Source of the DNA: Oceanicella actignis
GTDB taxonomy: Bacteria; Pseudomonadota; Alphaproteobacteria; Rhodobacterales; Rhodobacteraceae
DNA: 64,000 nucleotides
Assembly: GCF_008124525.1 (NCBI RefSeq)
Contig: NZ_VNHJ01000006.1
Location: 145,319 to 209,318, forward strand
Reading direction: 5' to 3'
Part shown: positions 55,960-64,000 of the stretch, in pieces
How positions within the stretch are numbered: the first letter of the stretch is position 1
How the letters are laid out: the number at the start of each line of letters is the position of its first letter
Position numbers and translations under genes: made by a program
The notes under the pieces: generated by a model
Told to the model about the DNA's origin: nothing
What the model saw: the letters and a program-made list of their open reading frames with translations, nothing else
Databases searched by the model: none

Positions 55960-58614
55960 ATGGAACTCGTTTTTCTGGCCCTTCTGATCCTGCTCATGGC
56001 GCTGGCGCTCGGCTCGGGCTATCCGGTCGCCTTCGCCCTGCCCGGCTCGGCGATCCTGGCCGTGGGGGCGGCGGCTGCGGCGGGTTGGCTGTTCGCCGGC
56101 TCGCCCGACGCCTATTTCGCCTCGGGCGGTCCGTCGCAATGGCTGTCGGCGGGGGTGACGAACCTGCGCGGCGTCTATTGGGAGGCCGAGCGCGACACGC
56201 TGATCGCGATTCCGCTCTTCATCTTCATGGGCATCATGCTGCAGCGCTCGCGCATCGCCGAGGATCTGCTGGTGACCATGGCGCAGCTGTTCGGGCCGAT
56301 TCCCGGCGGGCTGGGCATCTCGGTGGTGTTCGTGGGCGCGCTGCTGGCGGCGACCACGGGCATCGTGGGCGCGACGGTGGTGGCGATGGGGTTGATCTCG
56401 TTGCCGGCGATGCTGCGCAACAACTACTCGAAGCCGCTGGCCACCGGGACCATCGCCGCCTCGGGCACGCTGGGGCAGATCATCCCGCCCTCGATCGTGC
56501 TGATCATCCTGGCCGACCAGCTGTCCAGCGCGGTGGATCAGGCCGGCACGGCGCGCAAGGCGCTTTACAAGGCCGCCACGGGCGAGCTGTCGATGCCCTC
56601 GGATTTCGACGTCGCCTCGACCTCGGCGGGCGAGATGTTCCTGGGCGCCTTCGTGCCCGGCCTGGTGCTGGTCGGGCTCTACATGGCGTTCATCCTGGTC
56701 TTCGCGCTGCTCAACCCCAAGAAAGCCCCCGCCGTGCCTTACGAGGGCGACTATGACGCCCGTTTCTGGGGCAAGGTGGCGATCACCCTGGTGCCGCCGC
56801 TGGCGCTGATCTTCCTGGTGCTGGGTTCGATCATCGCCGGCGTGGCGACGGTGAACCAGGCCGGCGCCATCGGCGCGGCGGGCGCGCTGGTGATGGCGGG
56901 CTACCGGCTCGAGACCGGGCGCGGGGCCTATGCGCCGGCGCTGCTGTTCATGGCCTCGCTGGCCGTGGCGGCCTTCGCGCAGGTGGTCTATGCGCCGAAC
57001 ATCAAGAACATCCAGACCCCCGACGACCAGATCGGCGTCGTCATCGCCCTGATCGGCAGCGCCGGGCTGATCGCCTCGCTGGTGTGGTCCGGGGCGAGGG
57101 CGCTGCGCATCGACAACACGCTGCAGGGCGTGATGGTCGAGACGGCCAAGACCTCGGCGCTGGTGTTCATCATCCTGATGGGCGCGGCCATGCTGACCGC
57201 CGCCTTCCGCGGCTTCGGCGGCGAGCATCTGGTGCAGGAGTTCCTGGAATCGCTGCCCGGCGGCTTCTGGATGCAGTTCTTCATCGTCATGACGGTGATC
57301 TTCATCCTGGGCTTCTTCCTGGACTTCATCGAGATCGCCGTGGTCGTGGTGCCGATCGTCGCGCCGATCCTGCTGGCCGATCCGGCCGCCAACGTCACCG
57401 CCGTGTGGCTGGGCGTGATGATCGGGCTGAACATCCAGACCTCGTTCCTGACGCCGCCCTTCGGCTTCGCGCTGTTCTACCTGCGCGGCGTGGCGCCCGC
57501 GGCGGTGCGCACGATCGAGATCTACAAGGGCGTCATCGCCTTCATCGCGCTGCAGCTGGTGGCGCTGGGCATCGTCGGCTTCTACCCGCCGCTGGCCAAC
57601 TACCTGCCCACGCGCGTCTCGCTGACCTCGGAAACCGCGCCGCCGCCGCGCAACCCGAAGTTGCAGCTGTGCCTAGAGGAATACGTCGCCGAGCGCCTTG
57701 CGCAGGACGCGGACCGGATCCGCGCCGCCGCCGATGCGGTCCGCGCCCAGGATCTGAGCTATCTGCCCTCGAAGCTGGCCAAGGACCTGACCGCCGGGCT
57801 GGACAAGGCCGAAGAGGCCATCGCGCTGCTCGGCCAGGCGCGCAAGGCGGCCGAGGCGGTCGAGGCCGCGGCCCCCGCCTATCGGCCCGTGCACGACGCC
57901 GTGCGCACGCTCGAGAAGGACATCCGCCGTCTGGACAAGGAGGCGGACCGCATCCGCACCCGCCTCAGCCGCCTGCGGCCCGAGGATGGCGACCAGCTCA
58001 AGCCCCGTCTCGAGGCGCGGCTGAAGGAGATCGAGACCGAGCGCGCCGCGCTGGCCGCGCGGATCCCCGCCGACTGGCCCGAGGTCTACAAGGCGTTCCA
58101 CAAGCTGGACCAGGCCGAGAGCAAGGCGCGCGACGCCTATCGCCGCGCCGCGGATCAGAGCTACGAGGCCGCGGCCGAAATCAAGGCGACGCTGGCCGCG
58201 ACCGAGGCGCTGCGCGCCCTGGCGCCCGATCTGCGCGCCCTGGCCGAGGCAGTGGCCGCGAACGAGCCTGCCGAGATGGTCGAGCCCGTGACCGAGATGC
58301 GCAGCCGTCTGGGCGATGTCGAGGGCGCCGACGCGATCCGTTCGGCCGTGTCCAAGGCGCGCTCGGCCCTGCGCGCCCGCACGCCCGACAAGGCCGAGGC
58401 CATCGCCCAGATGCAGGCGGCGCTGAACGCGCTCGAGGCCGATCTGACCTGGCGCGAGCGGGCGCTGGCCGAGCTGGCGCCGGCGCTCGATCGCTACGAG
58501 GCCGCCATCCGTGACACGCTGGGCGCGCGCCAGCAGCCCCGACTGACGCGCGAGCAGGCGCTGTTCATCGCCTCGTGTTCGGCGGATCACCGCGACATCT
58601 CGCTCAGCTTCTGA
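55960..58614 (+). CDS. TRAP transporter large permease (DctM-like) with a C-terminal coiled-coil extension
   Basis: 884 residues, about twice a normal DctM. Residues 1-550 form a polytopic TRAP large subunit (GYPVAFALPGSAIL, LIAIPLFIFMGIMLQRS, GTLGQIIPPSIVLIILADQL, LTPPFGFALFYLRGVAP). A typical large permease is 420-450, so the membrane part also has an insertion (about 200-250, 330-380). From about residue 560 to the end the sequence has no membrane helix and is Ala/Glu/Arg/Lys-rich with heptad-like repeats (RPVHDAVRTLEKDIRRLDKEADRIRTRL; AALNALEADLTWRERALAELAP). The frame is unbroken throughout and a terminator follows, so the fusion is genuine. Confidence 0.93.
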   Translation: MELVFLALLILLMALALGSGYPVAFALPGSAILAVGAAAAAGWLFAGSPDAYFASGGPSQWLSAGVTNLRGVYWEAERDTLIAIPLFIFMGIMLQRSRIAEDLLVTMAQLFGPIPGGLGISVVFVGALLAATTGIVGATVVAMGLISLPAMLRNNYSKPLATGTIAASGTLGQIIPPSIVLIILADQLSSAVDQAGTARKALYKAATGELSMPSDFDVASTSAGEMFLGAFVPGLVLVGLYMAFILVFALLNPKKAPAVPYEGDYDARFWGKVAITLVPPLALIFLVLGSIIAGVATVNQAGAIGAAGALVMAGYRLETGRGAYAPALLFMASLAVAAFAQVVYAPNIKNIQTPDDQIGVVIALIGSAGLIASLVWSGARALRIDNTLQGVMVETAKTSALVFIILMGAAMLTAAFRGFGGEHLVQEFLESLPGGFWMQFFIVMTVIFILGFFLDFIEIAVVVVPIVAPILLADPAANVTAVWLGVMIGLNIQTSFLTPPFGFALFYLRGVAPAAVRTIEIYKGVIAFIALQLVALGIVGFYPPLANYLPTRVSLTSETAPPPRNPKLQLCLEEYVAERLAQDADRIRAAADAVRAQDLSYLPSKLAKDLTAGLDKAEEAIALLGQARKAAEAVEAAAPAYRPVHDAVRTLEKDIRRLDKEADRIRTRLSRLRPEDGDQLKPRLEARLKEIETERAALAARIPADWPEVYKAFHKLDQAESKARDAYRRAADQSYEAAAEIKATLAATEALRALAPDLRALAEAVAANEPAEMVEPVTEMRSRLGDVEGADAIRSAVSKARSALRARTPDKAEAIAQMQAALNALEADLTWRERALAELAPALDRYEAAIRDTLGARQQPRLTREQALFIASCSADHRDISLSF

Positions 58615-58623
58615 GCCACCACG

Positions 58624-58648
58624 ACGCCCCGCCCCCGCGGCGGGGCGT
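58624..58648 (+). terminator. Terminator between the TRAP and putR genes
   Basis: 10-bp stem ACGCCCCGCC / GGCGGGGCGT with a 5-base loop, 10 bases after the large-permease stop, followed by TTCGCTTTCG. It lies between converging genes and may serve both strands. Confidence 0.7.
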
Positions 58649-58660
58649 TCGCTTTCGCGC

Positions 58661-59119
58661 TCAGTCGTCCTTCACCGCCTCCATGACCACGAAGGTCGAG
58701 CTGTGCGAGACATGCGGCAGGCGCGACAGCGTCTCGCCCAGCAGGCGGCGATAGGCGCCGATGTCGCGCGTGCGGATCTTGAGCAGATAGTCGAAGCCGC
58801 CCGCGATCATGTGACACTCGACGATCTGAGGAATGTCGGCCACCGCGCGGTTGAACGCTTCGAGCGCGTGCGAGCGCGTGTCCGACAGCGTGACCTGCGC
58901 GAAGGCCACATGCCCCGCCCCCAGCCGCGCGTGATCGACCCGCGCCGCGTAGCCGCGAATGACCCCCAGCCGCTCAAGCCGCTTGACCCGCGCCTGCACG
59001 GGCGATTTCGACAGGCCCACCTTTTCGGCCAGCCGGGCGAAGGACTGGCGCGCGTCGCGCTCGAGCTCGCGCACGATGCGCAGGTCGATGGAATCGAGTC
59101 GGTCCGTTTCTTCCTTCAT
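58661..59119 (-). CDS. putR: Lrp/AsnC family regulator, probable proline-utilisation activator PutR
   Basis: 152 residues from the ATG at 59119. N-terminal helix-turn-helix (LDSIDLRIVRELERDARQSFARLAEKVGLSKSPVQARVKRLERLGVIRGY in sense) and a C-terminal RAM domain (AFAQVTLSDTRSHALEAFNRAVADIPQIVECHMIAGGFDYLLKIRTRDIGAYRRLLGETLSRLPHVS). It is divergent from putA, the position of PutR, the proline-responsive Lrp-type activator known from Rhodobacter and Agrobacterium. This PutA lacks its own DNA-binding domain, which fits a separate regulator. Confidence 0.9.
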   Translation of the reverse strand: MKEETDRLDSIDLRIVRELERDARQSFARLAEKVGLSKSPVQARVKRLERLGVIRGYAARVDHARLGAGHVAFAQVTLSDTRSHALEAFNRAVADIPQIVECHMIAGGFDYLLKIRTRDIGAYRRLLGETLSRLPHVSHSSTFVVMEAVKDD

Positions 59120-59246
59120 GCGCGGGATGATGGCTGAACGGGACGACGAACAAAAGTCAGATGGCCCGAAACAGGCCCGCAAGACGGGACGCAAGCCCCC
59201 TCGCGGCGGGTTATGCTCGCAAGCATGAGCCCAGGAGAGCCCCGCC
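59120..59246. promoter_or_regulatory. putR-putA divergent control region
   Basis: 127 bases between the two divergent starts. It contains a relatively AT-rich patch (59146-59162) that could be an Lrp-type site, and TATGCT at 59212-59217, a possible -10 for putA without a clear -35. AGGAGA lies before the putA ATG. Confidence 0.4.
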
Positions 59247-62200
59247 ATGTCCCAGACCTTCGCCGATTCCGCCGCCCCCGCCGCCCTTGACGAGCTGCGC
59301 GCGCGCATGCGCCGCCGCATCCTGACCGACGAGAGCGAGGCCGTCGCCGCCCTGGCCGCCGCCGCGAGCCTGACCGCGGACGAGCGCGCCGCCATCGGCG
59401 CCCGCGCCGCCGACATGGTCCGCGCGATCCGCAAGCGCGACGATCCGGGGCTGATGGAGCTGTTCCTGGCCGAATACGGCCTGTCCACCCGCGAGGGCGT
59501 CGCGCTCATGTGCCTTGCCGAGGCCATGCTGCGCGTGCCCGACGCCGAGACCATCGACGACCTGATCCAGGACAAGGTCGCCCCCCATGACTGGGGCGCG
59601 CATCTGGGCGACAGCGGCTCGATCCTGGTCAACGCCTCGACCTGGGGGCTGATGCTGACCGGACGCATGTTGTCGGACGAAGGCGAGGGCGTCGTCGCCG
59701 CCCTGCGCGGGCTGGTCCGGCGGCTGGGCGAGCCGGCGATCCGCCTGGCCGTCTCGCGCGCGATGCAGGAGATGGGCGCCCAGTTCGTGCTGGGCGAGAC
59801 CATGGAGCAGGCCGTCAAGCGCGGCGCCCGGATGCGCGAGCGCGGCTACACCTTCTCTTACGACATGCTGGGCGAGGCCGCCCGCACCGACGCCGACGCG
59901 CTGCGCTATCACCGCGCCTACGCCAAGGCCATCCGCGTCGCCGGCGAGGGCGCGCGCTGCACGGTGCGCGACAATCCGGGCGTGTCGGTCAAGCTGTCGG
60001 CGCTGCATGCGCGCTACGAATACGGCCAGCGCGACGTGATGCTGCCGGTGATGGTCGAGCGCCTGTCCGAGCTGGCCCGCGCGGCGGCCAGGGCCGGCAT
60101 CGGCCTGAACATCGACGCCGAAGAGGCCGACCGCCTGGACCTGTCGCTTGACGTGATCGAGGCCGTTCTGTCGGACCCCGAGCTTGCCGGCTGGGACGGC
60201 TTCGGCGTCGTGGTCCAGGCCTACGGGCTGCGCGCGCCCGAGGTGCTGGACTGGCTGCACGCGCTGGCCCGCAAGCTGGACCGGCGGATCATGGTGCGGC
60301 TGGTCAAGGGGGCCTACTGGGACTCGGAGATCAAGCGCGCCCAGGTGCTGGGGCTCGAGGGCTATCCCGTCTTCACCCGCAAACGCCACACCGACGTCAG
60401 CTACATCGCCTGCGCGCGCAAGCTGCTGGGCATGACCGACCGCATCTATCCGCAATTCGCCACGCACAACGCCCACACCGCCGCCGCGGTCTTGCACATG
60501 GCCGGCGAGCGGCGCGATCATTTCGAATTCCAGCGCCTGCACGGCATGGGCGAGGGGCTGCACGATCTTCTGTTGTCCGAGCATGGCGTGCGCAGCCGCA
60601 TCTACGCCCCGGTCGGGGCTCATCGCGACCTGCTGGCCTATCTGGTGCGGCGGCTGCTCGAGAACGGCGCGAACTCGTCCTTCGTGCACCAGATCGTGGA
60701 CGAGGACATTCCCCCCGAGGTCATCGCCGCCGACCCGATCGCCGCCGCCGAGGAGGACGAGTTCGCGCCCGATCCGACGATCCCCGCCCCGCCCGACCTC
60801 TACGGCGCCGAGCGGCGCAACTCGCGCGGGGTCGATCTGACCGATCCGCTGGCCGTGCGGGCGCTGGCGCGGGCGCGCGCGCCCTTCGCCGCGCCCCATC
60901 GCTGGATCGCCGGCGAAGAGGGGGCGCCGCGCGCCGTGACCAACCCCGCCGATCCGGCCGAGGTGGTGGGCGTGGCGCACGAGACCGACGCCCAGGGCGT
61001 GGCCCGCGCCGTCGCGCGCGCCCGCGCCGCCCAGCCGGCCTGGGAGGCGACGCCCGTCGCCGCCCGCGCCGCCATCCTGCGCGCGGCGGCTGATCTTTAC
61101 GAAGACAACATGGCCGAGCTGATCGAGCTGGTCGCGCGCGAGGCGGGCAAGAACTGGCTCGACGGCGTGGCCGAGGTGCGCGAGGCGGTCGATTTCCTGC
61201 GCTACTACGCCGCCCAGGCGCCGCTGGCCGAAGCGGCCGGCCCCGCGCGCGGCGTGATCGCGTGCATCTCGCCCTGGAACTTTCCGCTGGCGATCTTCAC
61301 CGGCCAGATCTCGGCCGCCCTCGCCACGGGCAACGCCGTGGTCGCCAAGCCAGCCGAGCAGACGCCGCTGACCGCCGCGCGCGCCGCCGCGCTTCTGGCC
61401 GAGGCGGGCCTGCCCGAGGACGTGCTGTGCATGGTCTATGGCGACGGCCCCGGCGTCGGCGCGCCGCTGACCGCCGATCCGGGGATCGACGGCGTATGCT
61501 TCACCGGCTCGACCGAGGTCGCCGCCCTGATCAACCGCCAGTTGGCCCGCAGCGCCCCCGAGGCGATGCTGATCGCCGAGACCGGCGGGCTCAACGCCAT
61601 GATCGTCGACAGCTCGGCGCTGCCCGAACAGGCGGTGCGCGACATCCTGGCCAGCGCCTTCCAGTCGGCGGGGCAGCGCTGCTCGGCGCTGCGCATCCTT
61701 TATGTGCAGGAGGACGTCGCCGCGACGGTGACCGAGATGCTGCTGGGCGCGATGGACCTGCTGCGCATCGGCGACCCGCGCGCCCTGTCGACCGATGTCG
61801 GCCCGGTCATCGACGCCGAGGCGCGCGCCCGCATCGAGGCTCACATCGCCCGCGCCGAGGCCGAGGGGCGGCTGCTCAAGCGCCTCGCGGCGCCGGCGGG
61901 CGGGCTGTTCGTGGGGCCGGCGGTCATCCGCGTGCCGGGCATCGAGGCGCTGGAGGAAGAGATCTTCGGCCCCGTCCTGCATATCGCCACCTTCCGCGCG
62001 CCGGATCTGCTGCGCGTGGTCGAGGCGGTGAACGCGCGCGGCTACGGGCTGACCATGGGCGTGCACAGCCGCATCGACGGGCGCGTTCAGCGCATCGTCG
62101 ATCGGGCGCATGTCGGCAACATCTATGTCAACCGCAACCAGATCGGCGCCGTGGTCGGCTGCCAGCCCTTCGGCGGCGAGGGGCTGTCGGGAACCGGGCC

Positions 62201-62903
62201 GAAGGCGGGCGGGCCGAACTATTTGCCCCGCTTCCGCCGGCCCGTGACGCAGCCGACGGCGGTTGCGGCCGGTCCGGCGCTGGACGAGGCCGCGGCGCGC
62301 GCCGCGCTCGAGCGCCTCGCCGCCGCGCCCGAGACGCGGGCCTGGGCGGCCGATCCCGCGCGCCTCGCCACGCTGCGCGCCCTGCTGCGCGGGCGCGCGG
62401 CCCGGGCGCTGGCGGCGGCGGCGGCGGTGGACATGGGGCCCATCGACCTGCCCGGACCGACCGGGGAATCGAACCAGCTGTGGCTTGCGCCCCGCGGCCC
62501 GGCGCTGTGCCTTGGGCCGGACGAGGAGGCGCTGCTGACGCAATGCGTCCACGCGTTGGCCATGGGCTGCCCGGTCGTCGCCGCCGCGCCCGGGGCGCCG
62601 CGCATCCTGGCGCCGCTGCTGCGCGCGCCCGGCCGCGGCCGCGCCGCGCCGCCGCTCGTCGCGCTTGACGGCGCGCTCGACCCCGAGGCGCTGACGCGCC
62701 TGCCCATCGCGGTCGCCGCCGCCACGCCCTGCGCGCCCGACCGCTTCGCCGCGCTGCGCAGGGCCCTTGCGGCGCGCGAGGGGCCCATCGCGCCGCTGGT
62801 CGCCGGGCTGGACGCGCCGCAGGATTTCGCGCATGAGCGCGTGCTCAGCGTCGACACCACCGCGGCGGGCGGCAACGCCGAGCTGCTGGCGCGCTCGGCC
62901 TGA
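59247..62903 (+). CDS. putA: Bifunctional proline dehydrogenase / L-glutamate-gamma-semialdehyde dehydrogenase
   Basis: 1218 residues. Oxidises proline to glutamate in two steps, first via FAD and the respiratory chain, then via NAD. An N-terminal arm and domain lack the ribbon-helix-helix of trifunctional PutA. The proline dehydrogenase barrel runs about 170-490 (RLVKGAYWDSEIKRAQ at about 351, FATHNAHT). The aldehyde dehydrogenase follows, about 560-1010 (CISPWNFPLAIFTGQ, ETGGLNAM, catalytic Cys812 in AGQRCSALR). A C-terminal region of about 200 residues (to 1218) ends the protein. It is a stand-alone unit followed by a hairpin and controlled by the divergent Lrp-type gene. Confidence 0.97.
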   Translation: MSQTFADSAAPAALDELRARMRRRILTDESEAVAALAAAASLTADERAAIGARAADMVRAIRKRDDPGLMELFLAEYGLSTREGVALMCLAEAMLRVPDAETIDDLIQDKVAPHDWGAHLGDSGSILVNASTWGLMLTGRMLSDEGEGVVAALRGLVRRLGEPAIRLAVSRAMQEMGAQFVLGETMEQAVKRGARMRERGYTFSYDMLGEAARTDADALRYHRAYAKAIRVAGEGARCTVRDNPGVSVKLSALHARYEYGQRDVMLPVMVERLSELARAAARAGIGLNIDAEEADRLDLSLDVIEAVLSDPELAGWDGFGVVVQAYGLRAPEVLDWLHALARKLDRRIMVRLVKGAYWDSEIKRAQVLGLEGYPVFTRKRHTDVSYIACARKLLGMTDRIYPQFATHNAHTAAAVLHMAGERRDHFEFQRLHGMGEGLHDLLLSEHGVRSRIYAPVGAHRDLLAYLVRRLLENGANSSFVHQIVDEDIPPEVIAADPIAAAEEDEFAPDPTIPAPPDLYGAERRNSRGVDLTDPLAVRALARARAPFAAPHRWIAGEEGAPRAVTNPADPAEVVGVAHETDAQGVARAVARARAAQPAWEATPVAARAAILRAAADLYEDNMAELIELVAREAGKNWLDGVAEVREAVDFLRYYAAQAPLAEAAGPARGVIACISPWNFPLAIFTGQISAALATGNAVVAKPAEQTPLTAARAAALLAEAGLPEDVLCMVYGDGPGVGAPLTADPGIDGVCFTGSTEVAALINRQLARSAPEAMLIAETGGLNAMIVDSSALPEQAVRDILASAFQSAGQRCSALRILYVQEDVAATVTEMLLGAMDLLRIGDPRALSTDVGPVIDAEARARIEAHIARAEAEGRLLKRLAAPAGGLFVGPAVIRVPGIEALEEEIFGPVLHIATFRAPDLLRVVEAVNARGYGLTMGVHSRIDGRVQRIVDRAHVGNIYVNRNQIGAVVGCQPFGGEGLSGTGPKAGGPNYLPRFRRPVTQPTAVAAGPALDEAAARAALERLAAAPETRAWAADPARLATLRALLRGRAARALAAAAAVDMGPIDLPGPTGESNQLWLAPRGPALCLGPDEEALLTQCVHALAMGCPVVAAAPGAPRILAPLLRAPGRGRAAPPLVALDGALDPEALTRLPIAVAAATPCAPDRFAALRRALAAREGPIAPLVAGLDAPQDFAHERVLSVDTTAAGGNAELLARSA

Positions 62904-62907
62904 ACGG

Positions 62908-62935
62908 GGCGCGCCGGGCTTGCGTCCGGCGCGCC
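62908..62935 (+). terminator. Possible terminator hairpin after putA
   Basis: 10-bp stem (GGCGCGCCGG / CCGGCGCGCC) with an 8-base loop, 5 bases past the stop. There is no T tract, so it may be a Rho-independent terminator of low efficiency or a 3' stabiliser. Confidence 0.45.
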
Positions 62936-62958
62936 GCGGCGCTATCTGGAAAGCGTCG

Positions 62959-63033
62959 GCGGGCATGGTGAAACGGTATCACACGAGCCTTCCAAGCTCT
63001 TGTTGCGGGTTCGATTCCCGCTGCCCGCTCCAC
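62959..63033 (+). tRNA. tRNA-Gly (anticodon TCC)
   Basis: Cloverleaf: acceptor GCGGGCA / TGCCCGC (7 pairs), D arm with GTG / CAC stem, anticodon loop CTTCCAA giving anticodon TCC, 5-base variable loop, T arm GCGGG-TTCGATT-CCCGC, discriminator T and encoded CCA. It reads GGA (and GGG by wobble). The outer pair of the anticodon stem is C opposite T (bases 62984 and 63000), a mismatch; the other four pairs are good. It lies between putA and tuf. Confidence 0.97.
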
Positions 63034-63120
63034 GCCTTCCCCATTTTCGCGCGCCGCGCGGAGCGATGACCGCATTCCCTGTTGCGCTGCGACGCTTTTT
63101 TCACTAAGCGGGCGCGGTTG

Positions 63121-63138
63121 ATCCGCGGTTGCGCGGAT
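63121..63138 (+). other. Hairpin in the tuf leader
   Basis: Perfect 7-bp stem ATCCGCG / CGCGGAT with GTTG loop, 27 bases before the tuf ATG. Upstream is a T6 run (63096-63101), and TTGCGC (63082) with TAAGCG 17 bases on is a poor promoter candidate. The role of the hairpin in tuf expression is not known. Confidence 0.4.
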
Positions 63139-63165
63139 GGGACCTCGAAATCAGGGAACGGACGG

Positions 63166-64000
<835 letters not shown>

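Noticed and set aside
59211..62966. 1251-codon open frame opposite putA
   Set aside because: Antisense shadow of putA with low-complexity His/Gln/Arg/Gly content and no recognisable motif.
63082..63110. TTGCGC-17-TAAGCG as the tuf promoter
   Set aside because: Spacing is right but the -10 matches only two bases of the consensus; mentioned only as a poor candidate.

Overview
The window is a GC-rich (roughly two-thirds GC or more by eye) chromosomal segment of an alphaproteobacterium, most likely order Rhodobacterales. This rests on gene order (hemE / origin / PPSR-maf-aroE-coaE-dnaQ / secB / fxsA / Tim44 / mltA / smr), on the rho-mnmE-mnmG-rsmG-parA-parB block, and on order-typical families (DUF3576 lipoprotein, DUF2853, rhodobacterial porin, PutR/PutA pair). 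Both ends cut a gene: a hybrid histidine kinase on the left and tuf on the right.

Left part (1-9 kb): kinase fragment, porin, then leuS-lptE-holA, which converges on parB with a shared stop signal. From 7.3 to 24.4 kb lies the replication and segregation hub. A perfect parS site overlaps the mnmG start codon and a near-perfect one lies in rsmG, directly beside parAB. About 4.4 kb further, between hemE and the PPSR gene, a 455-bp non-coding region has two perfect DnaA boxes, weaker boxes, an AT-rich stretch and four GANTC sites. I call it the chromosomal origin, oriC. Housekeeping genes follow (maf, aroE, coaE, dnaQ, secB, mltA, smr, dapB).

Middle part (24.4-43.5 kb): a PAS-LuxR regulator stands divergent to a tightly coupled operon: M20 amidohydrolase, peptide-type ABC importer with an extra membrane protein and fused ATPases, and aldehyde dehydrogenase. 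An opposing minus-strand series follows: fhs, secreted protein, queF, folD, slyX, an SDR, and a three-gene set of a degenerate ABC protein, a stand-alone cyclic-nucleotide-binding protein and a metallo-beta-lactamase-fold hydrolase. That set is the least explained part of the window.

Right part (43.5-64 kb): an Atu/Liu-like catabolic locus (TetR regulator and acyl-CoA dehydrogenase divergent from AtuA-like protein, biotin-dependent carboxylase beta and alpha, enoyl-CoA hydratase, nitronate monooxygenase-like protein, TIGR03084-like protein) runs into a TRAP importer whose large permease carries a roughly 325-residue coiled-coil-like tail. Then come putR/putA, tRNA-Gly(TCC) and tuf. I saw no CRISPR array, insertion sequence, prophage or rRNA. 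All calls come from reading the sequence; no database search was run.
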